Part shown: positions 45,201 through 56,027 of the stretch, one piece after another | How the letters are laid out: every line of letters begins with the position of its first letter | Position numbering within the stretch: the stretch's first letter is position 1 | NCBI GenBank assembly: GCA_027924585.1 | Contig: BSBM01000186.1 | Location: 7,068,001-7,132,000, forward strand | Reading direction: 5' to 3' | Length of the DNA stretch: 64,000 nt | Origin: Larix kaempferi | Lineage: Eukaryota > Streptophyta > Pinopsida > Pinales > Pinaceae | Made by a program: the position numbers and the translations under genes | Notes under the pieces: model-generated | Database searches by the model: none | Seen by the model: only the letters and a program-made list of their open reading frames with translations | What the model was told of the DNA's origin: nothing

Positions 45201-48200
45201 TTTTTTTCAATTGAATTATAATGATGTTATCATTCATGCTTTTTTTCTTCTCTTAACTTAATATAAATTATGTATACTTCACATTTTTCACATATTAAAT
45301 TCTCAAATAAATAACTCATTATAATTATGAAAGATTTTTCACAAAATATAGAAATAATTTAATTATTTACACTTTATTATAAAAAAAGAATCTTCCTAAT
45401 CATATCATATAATATAATATAATAAGATATTTTTTATTAAAATAAATTTTTATTTTATTTAAAAATAAATATATTACAACTTAAAAAATGGATAGAAAAA
45501 TTAATTAATTAATCATATATATATATATATATATATAACATTAATTTATTCAATTTTACAAATTTTAAATATATCTAAAAAAGTCTATTTTGTAAAACAA
45601 AAAAAACTTATAAAGGAAATAAATATATTAATATTCACGAAGATTTTAAATTGGCTTTGCAATTCCTTAGTTGAAACTCTTTTTCCCTGTAATTCAATTT
45701 TGTATAGTTAGATTGGATCTCCTTTCTTGCATGCCGCTAATCATATAATTTAAGGTAATCAAAATATACAATACAATCCAAATTTATTAGAAACTATAAT
45801 TATTTCCAAAATAGTTTAATCAAACTCTAAAAATATTATTTTGACGCATAGTGGATATTTATTTCTAGAGCAACATTGATATAAAACATAACCAAAATGT
45901 TCATAAAACAAAGTTTGCATCTCTACTTGATAGAGAAGTCGTGCCTTAGTGACATGAGATGACAAAAATGAGAGATGCTTGAACACTCCAAATGTATTAA
46001 ACTTAACCATTTCAAAATCACACTATATTTTCTACCTAACCATTATAAAATATAACTTTCAACTATTGGCTCCACACACCTATAACCCTTACCTTTATAA
46101 TTGTCCACCCCTAACATGTATAAATTGGTAGCCATCGATTCCTAATAGAAATAAATGCTAACCATTATAACCCATATACTTTGTAACATTTGAACACTAA
46201 CAATTATAGCCTTCATCTTTAACCATTCATGCCTATAAATCCTAAACCATAACTCATACAACTCCTATATATCGTAACCATTAACTCTTAACACATAACC
46301 CCTCAAAACTATAACATAAACTCCTAAGGATGATTTCCTAACACTTATAATTGTGAGATTAAATAATTATCTCTAGTAGATCTTAACCTTTTTAATTATT
46401 TTAACATTTATCTCCTACAATTATTATTTATATAACCCATAAATACTAGATTCATTTAGTCAACTTCACTTCTAACCTATACCACTTAAAAAACACAACT
46501 AATATATATAACCATAGACCCTTATAACGCTTTTAATTTCCAATACTTAACTTCTAATACTTTACCCTTATATTTTATAACTTTTCATTCTCAACTTTAC
46601 CACTTTAACACCTATTACTTTAAACCCATATAAAATATTTAAATCCTAAACCCTTATATCACATCTTTAATTCATCCATTAACACTTACCCTCTATCATA
46701 TATAACTCATAAATCTTAAAATTCCTAATGAGTAGTATCATAAATACTACAAATTATAATATAATCCAAGGAAGCGTGGATATTTAAAATTTATAAATCT
46801 TAAAATTCCTAACCCATGGAAGCATGGATATTTAAAACTTAAATGTGATGTTCTAAATAGCTTTCTCTCTCCATGGAAGCACGACAAATAACATCACGAA
46901 ATGACTTCAACGTGGAGTTTCCTTTTCAAATAAGATTGAGTTTCCTTTTATGAGAAATTGTTTAATAGTCAAAGCACAATTTATTTATTTATTGTTTCAA
47001 AGTTTAATGCCAATTTTAAGTGGGGATTAAATGTTATTTTAAAAATAATAAATATTGAGAAGTTAATTATACTATATATTTTATTGTTAATAATTAAAAT
47101 ATTTAATTAGTTGTGTGACCATTTGATTTTAGAAATAAAAATATTATAAATATATGATTGGTCTTGTATTTCCATGTTTATAATGGAGTAAAAACTACTT
47201 CATGTTATAATTAATTAAACTTATTTACTATGATTATTAAAATTTTGAATTTTTAATATAGTGTTTGTTTTATATATATATAATGTATTTGAATTTGATT
47301 CTATATTTCATTATTTTATGTTATTATTGGATTACATTTTATTATATATTTTCCTCAATATAAATTTTCTTTATTTTTAACATTTTTAAAGTATTTAAAA
47401 TTTAAAATTTAATAAAAAAAAAAAATATTAAAATATTTTTTCAAAATTTTAATTATATATTTTTTTCAATATGAGATTAAACAGTAATCATAAGTAACAT
47501 TTAGTTACATTTATATGTATGAGATTAAGATAAAAAGATTTGTTGTAGATAAAATATCTTCTCATTTTAAATTATAATTTGAAATTCTTTCTTGGTTTAT
47601 AATTTAAAGCTATTTTTAAATGGCTAAGAGCTAGTTAATTATCTAATACCATAGGTATTTAGTACGACTTGAAGTCTTCTCTCTTACTAGTCATGAATCT
47701 ATTATTTTAAATAGCTGGATTTTAAATAGCGACCAAGAAAGGATATGTGGATTTTTTTTTATTGGATAGTAAAAAACCTAAAGGAATGACTACTAGCTTC
47801 AGGCTTAGGAGAAAAAAAGTGGGAATGGGAGACAATGGTAGGGCATAACAAAAAGAGATGAAATATGGGCCAAGAGTTGTGGCGTAGGTAGCATGGACTG
47901 TGCCAAGCAATGATGAGAAAAATGGAATTGATAGCATGAACTACAGATAGATGAGGTGACAACATAAGGAAACATAGGAGACTTAGAAACAAATAGTGAG
48001 AAAATGAGGTAAATGAGTATGGGAGGCTATGATCTACTATGGAAGAAATGGATGTGAATGACATGCGGTTGGAGTAGGAAACCTGTACCACGGATACTAA
48101 TGGTTGGAGGACTAACAGTTTTAGTTATGTAAATAAAAATAAAATGTAGGTAAGAAGTTAGATTAACGTTCGAGAAGGGATGGAAGGGAAACTAGATTCA

Positions 48201-48440
48201 GATAGATGGAATGGTGGGGGGGGTGTAGGGAAAGTAAGATGAAAAGTAAAAAGGGACTTGAGGGATTGCTGTAGAGGCTTCAAACATTATATAAGTGTGG
48301 CTATGTGGAATTGTGGTAGTAGTTGAAGTTTCTTGTGAAAGAAGCTGGGAGGTGGAAGCAACATGTAGGCTATGACTAAGAGTTGGGCGGGGTAAAAAGG
48401 ATGGATCTGGATAGATATATTAACTAAGGTAGGAAAAAAA
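45201..48440. other. AT-rich intergenic DNA, including a G-poor stretch
   Basis: 45,201-45,830 and 46,950-47,640 are extremely AT-rich, with a TA microsatellite at 45,514-45,537. From about 46,020 to 46,750 the plus strand is nearly free of G and full of words such as AACCATTATAACCC, CCTATAACCCTTA and CTAAACCCTTATA. From 47,720 to 48,440 composition is purine-rich on the plus strand and leads to a reverse LTR-type signal at 48,458. No gene recognised. Confidence 0.5.
45514..45537. repeat. AT dinucleotide microsatellite
   Basis: An uninterrupted alternating A/T run. Confidence 0.95.
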
Positions 48441-48462
48441 TAGAATCGAATCCCATAGTAGG

Positions 48463-48487
48463 TATAGACCATACTTTGATACCATTT
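48463..48487 (-). promoter_or_regulatory. Primer-binding-site-like motif of a reverse-strand element
   Basis: Read on the minus strand: AAATGGTATCAAAGTATGG, a common variant of the Met primer-binding site in plant LTR elements (TGGTATCA-AG). The purine/pyrimidine-skewed sequence at 47,720-48,460, which would be the element's leader and gag region, has no clear coding. Probably debris of a reverse-oriented copy. Confidence 0.4.
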
Positions 48488-48504
48488 GATCTACAATTAT
48501 GAGG

Positions 48505-48538
48505 GGTGAGGCTCAAAGAGGGCTCTTTGAGCCTCACC
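48505..48538. repeat. Perfect 16-bp inverted repeat (hairpin) with 2-base centre
   Basis: GGTGAGGCTCAAAGAG at 48,505-48,520 and its exact complement CTCTTTGAGCCTCACC at 48,523-48,538, separated by GG. It would form a tight hairpin or cruciform. It lies just upstream (in minus-strand sense) of the primer-binding-like motif, so it may be part of an LTR end. Confidence 0.9.
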
Positions 48539-48870
48539 TCTCAAATAAAACTAATAAATGAACTTTAAATAATAATGAAACCAATAACACACATAAGAAT
48601 AAGAAATAACAAAGAGTGACTTATATTAACAAGACTTAAGAGCCTTTATAAAGGATTACATGTGTGTCCACATTTGACAAGTTAAAGAGAGCTCATAAAT
48701 GATGTTGTTTATTCAATAATATATACTAGCTGCTCTAGTTAGTTAGGCGTGAAGATGAAGGGAGCTCTGCGGATGTGAGGAGGAAGGCTGCATGGTGATT
48801 TGAAGGTTCTCTATTCAGGTAACAGTGTGGGGTCTCTCTGGGACCTCTTTGGAAGGCGAGTCGGGAAGGG

Positions 48871-50193
48871 ATGGGCACAGACTCTAATGGGGTGACCCGG
48901 ACTTCGATGGGAAATATGGATAAAGACAAACAAGTAATACAAGATATTATCCCGGGGTCAGGGAATGAAGTTGGTAAGGAAGGTACCAGCTCGGAGGCTG
49001 CCTTGATACAAACAACGATAGAATCAAGAAAACCAGGGCAATGTCTTCCTAAGACACTCAAAATTCTGAAACTCCTGATAAAATCAGAGAGAATCAGAAC
49101 GGACATCTAGCACATGAAATATCATGCGCTCATTGGAAAATTTGTGGGGATTTGGCCTACCGAGAAAGCCTTGATATGGTGGATCAATACAACTTGGAAG
49201 CCCCAGGGACAATATGATCTCCAATTGGGAGTGAAAGGGTTCTTTACTGTAATTTTCTTCAATATTGAGGATCGTACACGGATCTTTCACAATGGTCCGT
49301 ATTTTTTCAATTCAGCGGGTTTGTATCTAAGGCCATGGAAAGAAAGGTTTAACCCTGACAAAGAGAATTTAACTATTGCCCTAGTCTAGATAAGACTCTA
49401 TTCCTTGCCTTCAGAGTATTGGAAGGAAGATATTATGAGAGAGATAGGTAATGAGCTGGGAGTATTCGTTAAAATCTTTGAACAAACCAAGAAGATGAGG
49501 TACACATCTTATGCCCGGATATGTCTGTACTTGGATATATCCAAAGACTTGCTCGCAGGAATAGACCTATCTTGGGAGGAGGAAGATTGGTTCCAGGCGA
49601 TTGACTATGAACATATCCCATTTCGTTGTAGGAGATGTCATGAGCATGGGCACCTTTTCAGGGATTTTCTGTTGAACAAGCAGACAACAAGAAAAATTGA
49701 ATTGGATGGCAAAGATAAAGAAGGGTTCAAGAAAGTCATAAGCAAGAAAAGGCAAGCCAGGAAGGTCGGAGGATCGGAGATCCATAAAAAGACGATGACC
49801 CATAACAAATTTGAGATCCTACAATCTGCTGAGGGAGGAATTGCAGATGAAAGGAAGGACACCAAAGAAAAGAACGAAGAGATAAACAAAGAACGAAAAG
49901 AAGATCACATGATCCAAACGGGGGAAAATGAGGAGCAGGGTAATGCTGGATCCTCGCAAGAGGAAGGAGGTGATGAAATGGAACTAGAGGACCTGGATCT
50001 GGAAGGGCTGGAGGAAGCATTTAAGGTGCCAAACCCCTGTCCCATAGCACCTCACCAAGTTTCCCTTCTTGAGAAAGCATTAAGTAAGTCCAAGAATCGC
50101 AAGTCCCTTGGAGTAATCTCTGACTCCCTCAAAGAAAACGATGAGAAAAAGTTAACCAGAGGGGAGAAGAGAGGTAGACGAAGCAATATGTAG
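48871..50193 (+). pseudogene. LINE ORF1 protein (DUF4283-type RNA-binding domain and zinc knuckle)
   Basis: One frame of 441 codons from ATG at 48,871 to TAG at 50,191, with in-frame stops at 49,108 and 49,387. The central part (about residues 80-250) is the DUF4283 domain of plant LINE ORF1: ALIGKFVGIWPTEKALIWWI, FFTVIFFNIEDRTRIFHNGP, LYLRPWKERFNPD, then LYSLPSEYW after a stop that replaces the expected Trp. A knuckle follows, CRRCHEHGHLFRDF (49,627-49,668), in which the last Cys of C-x2-C-x4-H-x4-C has become Phe. The C-terminal third is highly charged (Lys/Glu). ORF1 protein binds the element's RNA to form the particle that returns to the nucleus. Confidence 0.9.
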
Positions 50194-50287
50194 AGAATAC
50201 AGATGATTGGGAGGAACCTGGTGGCATCAAGCCAATACCCAACCATTGATGCGATCCTAGCAATATCCAATTCAAATAGGTTATAAT

Positions 50288-53200
50288 ATGCAGATCACAT
50301 CCTGGAACATAAGAGGGTGCAAGAGTACTCTAAAAATACGACTTCTACATTGGAAAATAGAGATAGAGAAACCGGATATCATTTTCCTTCAAGAAACTAA
50401 GTGTTCGGAAATGGAACTTCAAAGTATTAGACAGAAAGTATGGAAACAATGCAGCGCGGTTGCAATAGACGCAGCTGGTGCGGTTGGTGGAGTAGGTATT
50501 ATTTGGAACCCTAAAAAGGTAAGTATGTCTGAATGGATGGCCTCCAAGTTTATCTTATCAGCTACTTTCCATATTTTAGGAACCAGAGTTAGAGGATTCA
50601 TCTCCAATGTTTATGGCCTTTCTTTGGTTAATCATAAGAGTGCTTTCCTGGAATCTATAAGGAATCTCAAAAAAGAAGTAGGAGACAGATCCTGGATCAT
50701 AGGGGGAGATTTCAATCTTATTAGAAACCTTGAAGAGAAAAGAGAAGGTAAACGATGTTTACACTCCTGTAATGAGGAATTCTCTGAAATAATCGAGTAT
50801 TTAGCACTGATTGATATTAAAACATCTAATGGTATTTACACATGGAACAATAAAAGAGGAGGAGACAGAAGTATTGCTTGCAGATTAGATAGGTTTCTGA
50901 TCTCTGAATCTATCATGTTAGGAGGTGGGGATCTGACTGCTACTGTGTTACCCTCGGCAGGCTCGGGTCATTGGCCAGTCTTCCTGGATTGGCATAGTAT
51001 AGGAGAAAACCTCAGAAGACCATTCAGGTTTGAACAGTTTTGGCTTTTGCACCTTGACTTCTCTGACCAACTGCGGTAGTGGTGGCAGACCTGGGACCCA
51101 TTTATAGGAACCATGATGTACCAATTCCAGCAAAAGTTAAAATACCTCAAAGGAAAAATTAAAAAATGGAACAAGGACACTTTTGGAAATATATTTCAAG
51201 GTAAAAATCTCTTGGACCTTAAACTCCAAGCGGTCTAGAAGGAGGCGATGGAATAAGGGTATTCCATTGAGCTGAAAAATCAGGAAATTAGTCTGCTTCA
51301 GGAACTCAATCTCAAAGACCACGAGGAGGAACTTATTTGGAAGCAAAAATCCTGTAATCAATGGCTCAGAGAAGGGGAACGCAATACCAAGTTCTTTGAT
51401 AAGGCCACCATCCAACACCGGCATGGGAACAGGGTGGTCCGACTCAAGAAGGAAGATGGAACAATCGTGGAAACTCAACCTGATTTAGAATAGACTCTAA
51501 ACGAGCATTTTGAATACCTCCTCAATGAACCCCTCATCAACAGACAAGATGAAAGAGAGAAAGTTATAATCCATATCCCAAGCCTAATAATGGAGGATCA
51601 TAACAAACTCGTTATGGGAACTATAAGAATGGAGGAATTGGATGAAGCCATCAAGCAAATGGCGGATGACAAAGCCCCTAGGCCGGATGGTTTTACCACT
51701 AATTTTTTCCATGCTTGCTGGGATTGGTTGAAAGATGAAGTGCTAGCCATTGTAGAAGATTCCCGCCGTTCCAGAAATATCCTTAAAGTCCTGAATGCTA
51801 CCTTTCTTATGCTCATCCCAAAAGAGACAGGGACGGAGGATCTGGGAAAGTTTAGACCTATAGCTTTATGCAATGTTATCTACAAAATCATCTTAAAGGT
51901 TATTGCAAATCGACTCCGACCTCTCTTGCCTTTAATTATCTCTCCTGAACAAGCAGGGTTTGTGGAAGGAAGGAAAATCACCAACGGCATCATCCTTGTT
52001 CATGAAGCTATTCATTCTCTTAAAACAGAAAAAATCCCTCGTATGCTCCTTAAACTAGATTTATCTAAAGCTTATGACAAACTCAAGTGGACTTTCTTAG
52101 CTGAAATGTTAAAAGCCTTTGCCTTCAGTTTATCATGGATTGACTGGATTATGAGTTTGGTCTCAACCCCATTCTTCTCGATTCTGGTTAAAGGCACCCC
52201 CTCTCAACCGTTCCCTGCTTCTCGTGGAATCCGGCAGGGAGACCCCCTCTCCCCCTTCCTCTTCATTATTATGGAAAAAGGGCTAGGTAGAATGATACAG
52301 GAAGCCCAGGTGAACAATGATATTAAGGGGATGAATCTAGGAGAAGGATTAATCCCTCAAACCCACCAGCAGTTTGTGGATGACACAATGATGTTGGGGC
52401 TGGCCTCTGTTCAGGAGGCCAATAGCATCAAGGAAATTCTCAATACTTTTCTCAAAGGTAGTGGTATTGAAATCAACAAAGAAAAATCGAAGGTATATTT
52501 TTTTAACACCCCCAGAATCCACCATAGAAATATCCTTCGCATTCTGGAATTCTCTAAAGGATCCCTTTCCTCGAAATATCCAGGGGCACCTTTATCTAAA
52601 TCTAGCATCTGCCAAATTTCATGGAAAGAGCTACTGGAAAAACTTAAATCAAAACTGGAGTTATGGACTTTTCAGGCCTTGAACTTTCCTAGCCGGCTTA
52701 TTTTGGTTAAATCTGTGTTACAGGCCATGCCGGTCTACATGTTCTCAGTGTTGGCAGCCCCCAAAGCTGCCCTGAAGAAAATCAGGAATCTTCAGAGGAA
52801 CTTCTTGCGGGGCAGAACCATTGAGCAAAGTAAATGGGCCTTGGTGAAGTGGGAGACTCTCTTCACTCCAAAATGTTTAGGGGGTCTCATCCTAGGGGAT
52901 CCAGTCTGCATTAACAAAGTTCTAGGAGCCAAAATTTGGTGGCGTTGGATTACCCATAAGGAGGAACCCTGGGCAAAACTATGGCACAAGAAGTATGCTC
53001 CAAGATGGCCTCACCAAGATTTAATCAGATTCGGAGAAGACCAACCTGGTTCTACCATTTGGAAGTTAGCCCAAGAGAATAGGGACCTTGTAAAAAATCA
53101 TAGCTTTTGGGAAATCAGAGATGGAAACTCGGCATCCTTTATGAGTGATGCCTGGCAGCAAAGTTCTAAACTCTCAGAAGAGCATGACCATCAGGATGTG

Positions 53201-54556
53201 ATCAATTTATTAAGAAGAATCCCATGGGAGAAAGTAAAAGACTTATGGGTAATAGGACATGTGGAACAAAGATTCAGACAGTGGAAGTCCATTCAATGGT
53301 GGAAATCCCTAATCAATTATGAAGATATGGACAAATTCTACAAGGAACTTACCAAACACCAAATACCCTGGGCCATGGGACCGAACAAAATCAAATGGGA
53401 CTACACAAACTCAGGTAACTTCAATATTGAAGAAGCAGTGCACTACCTAAATGCTCATGAAAGGCTACCCAGGGAAGATAAGTGGAAGAAAGTCTGGGAG
53501 ATGAACCATTGGCCCAAAATAGCCACTTTTAGTTGGCTTCTTATCCATCGCCGAATCCTAACTTGGGATAACCTTCTCAGAAAAGGTTTTTGCGGGCCAT
53601 CCCGCTACAATATGTGCGCTTCAGAGAAGGAGACCACTAACCATCTGTTGGACGAATGTCCGTTTTTCTCCTCTCTCTAGAACAAGGGGGATGAAATATT
53701 TAGGAAAACGTCCAGAGTCCCCGGTCGCCCAGACTTAACGCTGGTTAACTGGTAGAAAGCTCCCTTAAAAAATGAATACCTCAATAGAATTTGGGAATTG
53801 TTTCCTGGTTTTGTGATATGGGAAATATGGAAGGAAAGGAACCAAAGAATCTTTGAGGAAATAAAAAGAATCCTAGAGATTGTATGGAAAACCATTGGAA
53901 AGAACATCAAGGAAACTCTTAATGCCAAAACCCCTTCGATGGAAAGTGGTAATATAGACCCGACCGAAAGAATAATTTTGAATGATTGGGGAATCTATAA
54001 CATACCTCATGGCAATGCTGAAGTTCAGAACCGCGGAGCTGCTACTTCTAGCCCAGACTTCTGGAAACCTCCTCCAGAAAATACTTGGAAGCTCAACTTT
54101 GACGGAGCGGCTAAAGGAAATCCGGGACCGATGGGCTATGGTGGAGCCATCAGAAACTCCCAGGGCCTGGTTGACGGAGTTTTCTGGGGAACTCTGGGAG
54201 AAACCACCAACAACGTTGCAGAACTTGAAGGAATGGTAATCGGTATCAAATGGGCCGTTAGTAAATTATGGGTACCTCTCTTGGTTGAGGGGGATTCCAA
54301 TATCCTTATTTCCATGGCAAGTCATATCCAAAGAGGTGCAGCGATTTCTAAGGTATCTCTTAATTGGAGATGGGAAGGCAGGTTGTTGGAGCTTCAAACC
54401 ATTCTCAGCACCTATCCAGCTATCAATTTCATCCATGTCTGACGCAGAGTAAATAAGCTTGTGGACGAATGGGCTAACTTAGGAGTGAAGACAAGGGCTA
54501 CGTTCAAAGCTGGCACCTTGATCGAGATGGAACATCACACGGTTTGTGATAAATGA
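50288..54556 (+). pseudogene. LINE ORF2 polyprotein (endonuclease, reverse transcriptase, zinc finger, RNase H)
   Basis: One frame of about 1,423 codons starting 94 bases after ORF1. It is interrupted only by stops (51,077; 51,236; 51,254; 51,491; 53,678; 53,753; 54,440) and ends at TGA 54,554. Residues 1-240 are an apurinic-type endonuclease: SWNIRGC, FLQETKC, GGDFNLIRN and GSGHWPVFLDW, where the family's catalytic SDH reads SGH. RT follows (about residues 430-800) with PEQAGFVEGR, LDLSKAYDKLKW, GIRQGDPLSPFLF and FVDD at 52,373-52,384 in place of the usual YADD. A zf-RVT region has LPREDKWKKVWEM, FSWLLIHRRILTWDNL and CPFF. The RNase H (54,080-54,500) has NFDGAAKGNPGPMGYGG, NNVAELEGM and VEGDSNIL. 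It nicks DNA and copies the RNA at the nick. Confidence 0.95.
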
Positions 54557-54831
54557 AAAATGATTGCAACCGTTGATCAAAATTCTAATCACCATACCAC
54601 CTGGACGGAGTTCTGTGAATCACATGGACGCAGGTTAGAAAGGACAAATGTGGAAGGTAATCAGATGCGTGTCTATCCTGAGTTCATATCCTGATGCAAC
54701 GTATCCTGTTCACGTCCTTTCATCATAAGGGAGAAAAGGTGGCGGTCAGTCAATCACCTTTTATCACGCATAATAGGTCTTGTTGAGGCTTTTCACCCAA
54801 ACACCTGAATTATTTTTGTAATTGCTCAAGC

Positions 54832-55656
54832 ATGAGTAAAGGTGGTCATGAAGCGAATAGTGACGGAGGTAGTTATGACTCCAGCCATAGCAAAAGGAAG
54901 GTTAGCAACATCATTTGCAGGTTCATCATACTTCAGGGTGGTGAGATTAGTGACCAATACAGAATGGTTTATTGGAGCAATTATGAGAATTTATGGCAAG
55001 AGTTTCATCCCAACCCTTGTCATAAGATCAATGGTTATAAATTGATTACTGATATCCACAAGAAGAATTACAGTTCGCAATATAATTGCATTTCAGGGTT
55101 TACTAATACCAGTTTGGAGGGTGTCGGAAGATCAATCTGGTCTCACAGATTAGTTAGAGTTTCGCTGCTGCAAGACTCCAAGTCCCTGCGAATTATGCAT
55201 CCGAGGACCAGGATGAGAAGTAGTCATGGTGGTAGCAGAAATGTGGGGGATAGGGGGAGACAGACGGATGAAGCCCCCTCTTCTCATTCCTCGTCCCATA
55301 TGAATGTGAATATCCCTCGTTTTAACTGGGCCAACTTCTATCTGGAGGAAACACCAACGGATATTGGCAACTAGATTGCTTTCATGGAGTTAGCTCTGCT
55401 GAACGAGGTGGAGTCTTGGCTTGGTCACCAGATTCCAGTGAGTCACTTCTGGGCTTGCCGCATTCTTCTGGCCCAGGAACTTCGGATTAAAGAGAACATA
55501 TCGAGGAACATGGAAGAAATCGTTGCGGGAATGAAGGAAAACCAGCATATTGATAGGGAGAACACCAAGACTCTGGAAGCTATGATGGATGACCTCAGTA
55601 TTAATCCACCGTAGGAGGTCAGCCAGGAAGTCCCTGAGACTTCCAGCCACGAGTAA
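54832..55656 (+). pseudogene. LINE ORF3, extra 3' reading frame of unknown function
   Basis: A frame of 274 codons starts 275 bases after ORF2 and stays in phase to TAA at 55,654, with two in-frame TAG stops (55,372 and 55,612). I recognise no domain. The N-terminal half is Ser/Gly/His-rich with MVYWSNYENLWQEF and SHGGSRNVGDRGRQTDEAPS. The C-terminal half (from 55,384) begins MELALLNEVESWLG, continues FWACRILLAQELRIKEN and then forms a charged, probably coiled-coil stretch. Most plant L1 elements have only two ORFs. The similar FW-x5-LA-x2-L-x2-K pattern in the other LINE copy (34,440 region) argues that this is a real, conserved frame. A competing short frame (54,842-55,045) overlaps the first quarter, so the true N terminus is uncertain. 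Confidence 0.6.
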
Positions 55657-56011
55657 TAGGTTAGTTATCCCTCTGGTTTTTGTCGTTTTTTGTCTAGTCT
55701 GGTTTTAGGATCTTAGGTTGGTGCGGATCAGGGCCCTTGTCACCTCTGTGTTCTGTTGTGTTTTTTGTAATGATGCCTCGATCAGTGTGGTTTGTCGACC
55801 CTGGGAGGTCACTGGTGATATCGGATTATCTCTATAATATGTCTATTTGGTTCCAGACTTTGGATTAGTTGGCAGGTTGGGTCCCCATTCTCCCCACTAG
55901 AATGGGTTTTTGCAGGTCCTGGACTTTTCTTGGGCTTATGTATTTTGTTGTAATCTCTGTACCTTACTTTTAATAGAATGTTTCTCTCTCTTACCTAAAA
56001 AAAAAAAAAAA
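55657..56011 (+). other. LINE 3' untranslated region and poly-A tail
   Basis: A T/G-rich non-coding stretch (GTTTTTTGTCTAGTCTGG, TTCTGTTGTGTTTTTTG) ending TTTAATAGAATGTTTCTCTC and TTACCT before 15-16 A. It is the template end where LINE reverse transcription starts. Confidence 0.85.
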
Positions 56012-56027
56012 AGTTAGGTGTGAAGAT

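Larger units (their letters stand above)
48741..56027 (+). mobile_element. Full-length L1-type LINE retrotransposon with ORF1, ORF2 and ORF3
   Basis: AGTTAGGCGTGAAGAT at 48,741-48,756 is repeated as AGTTAGGTGTGAAGAT at 56,012-56,027 right after a run of 15-16 A. These are the target-site duplication and poly-A tail of a LINE. The body, 48,757 to about 56,011 (7.25 kb), has a short 5' leader, ORF1 (nucleic-acid-binding), ORF2 (endonuclease, reverse transcriptase, zinc finger, RNase H), an additional ORF3 and a 340-bp 3' untranslated region. All three frames keep phase from start to end and are broken only by stop codons. The one-base mismatch in the duplication implies moderate age. The lineage is the plant L1 clade that carries an RNase H. 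Confidence 0.95.

Noticed and set aside
47720-48091. Minus-strand frames of 71-110 codons rich in Ser, Leu and Phe as a membrane protein
   Set aside because: The composition reflects a purine-rich plus strand. No conserved motif, and the frames overlap.
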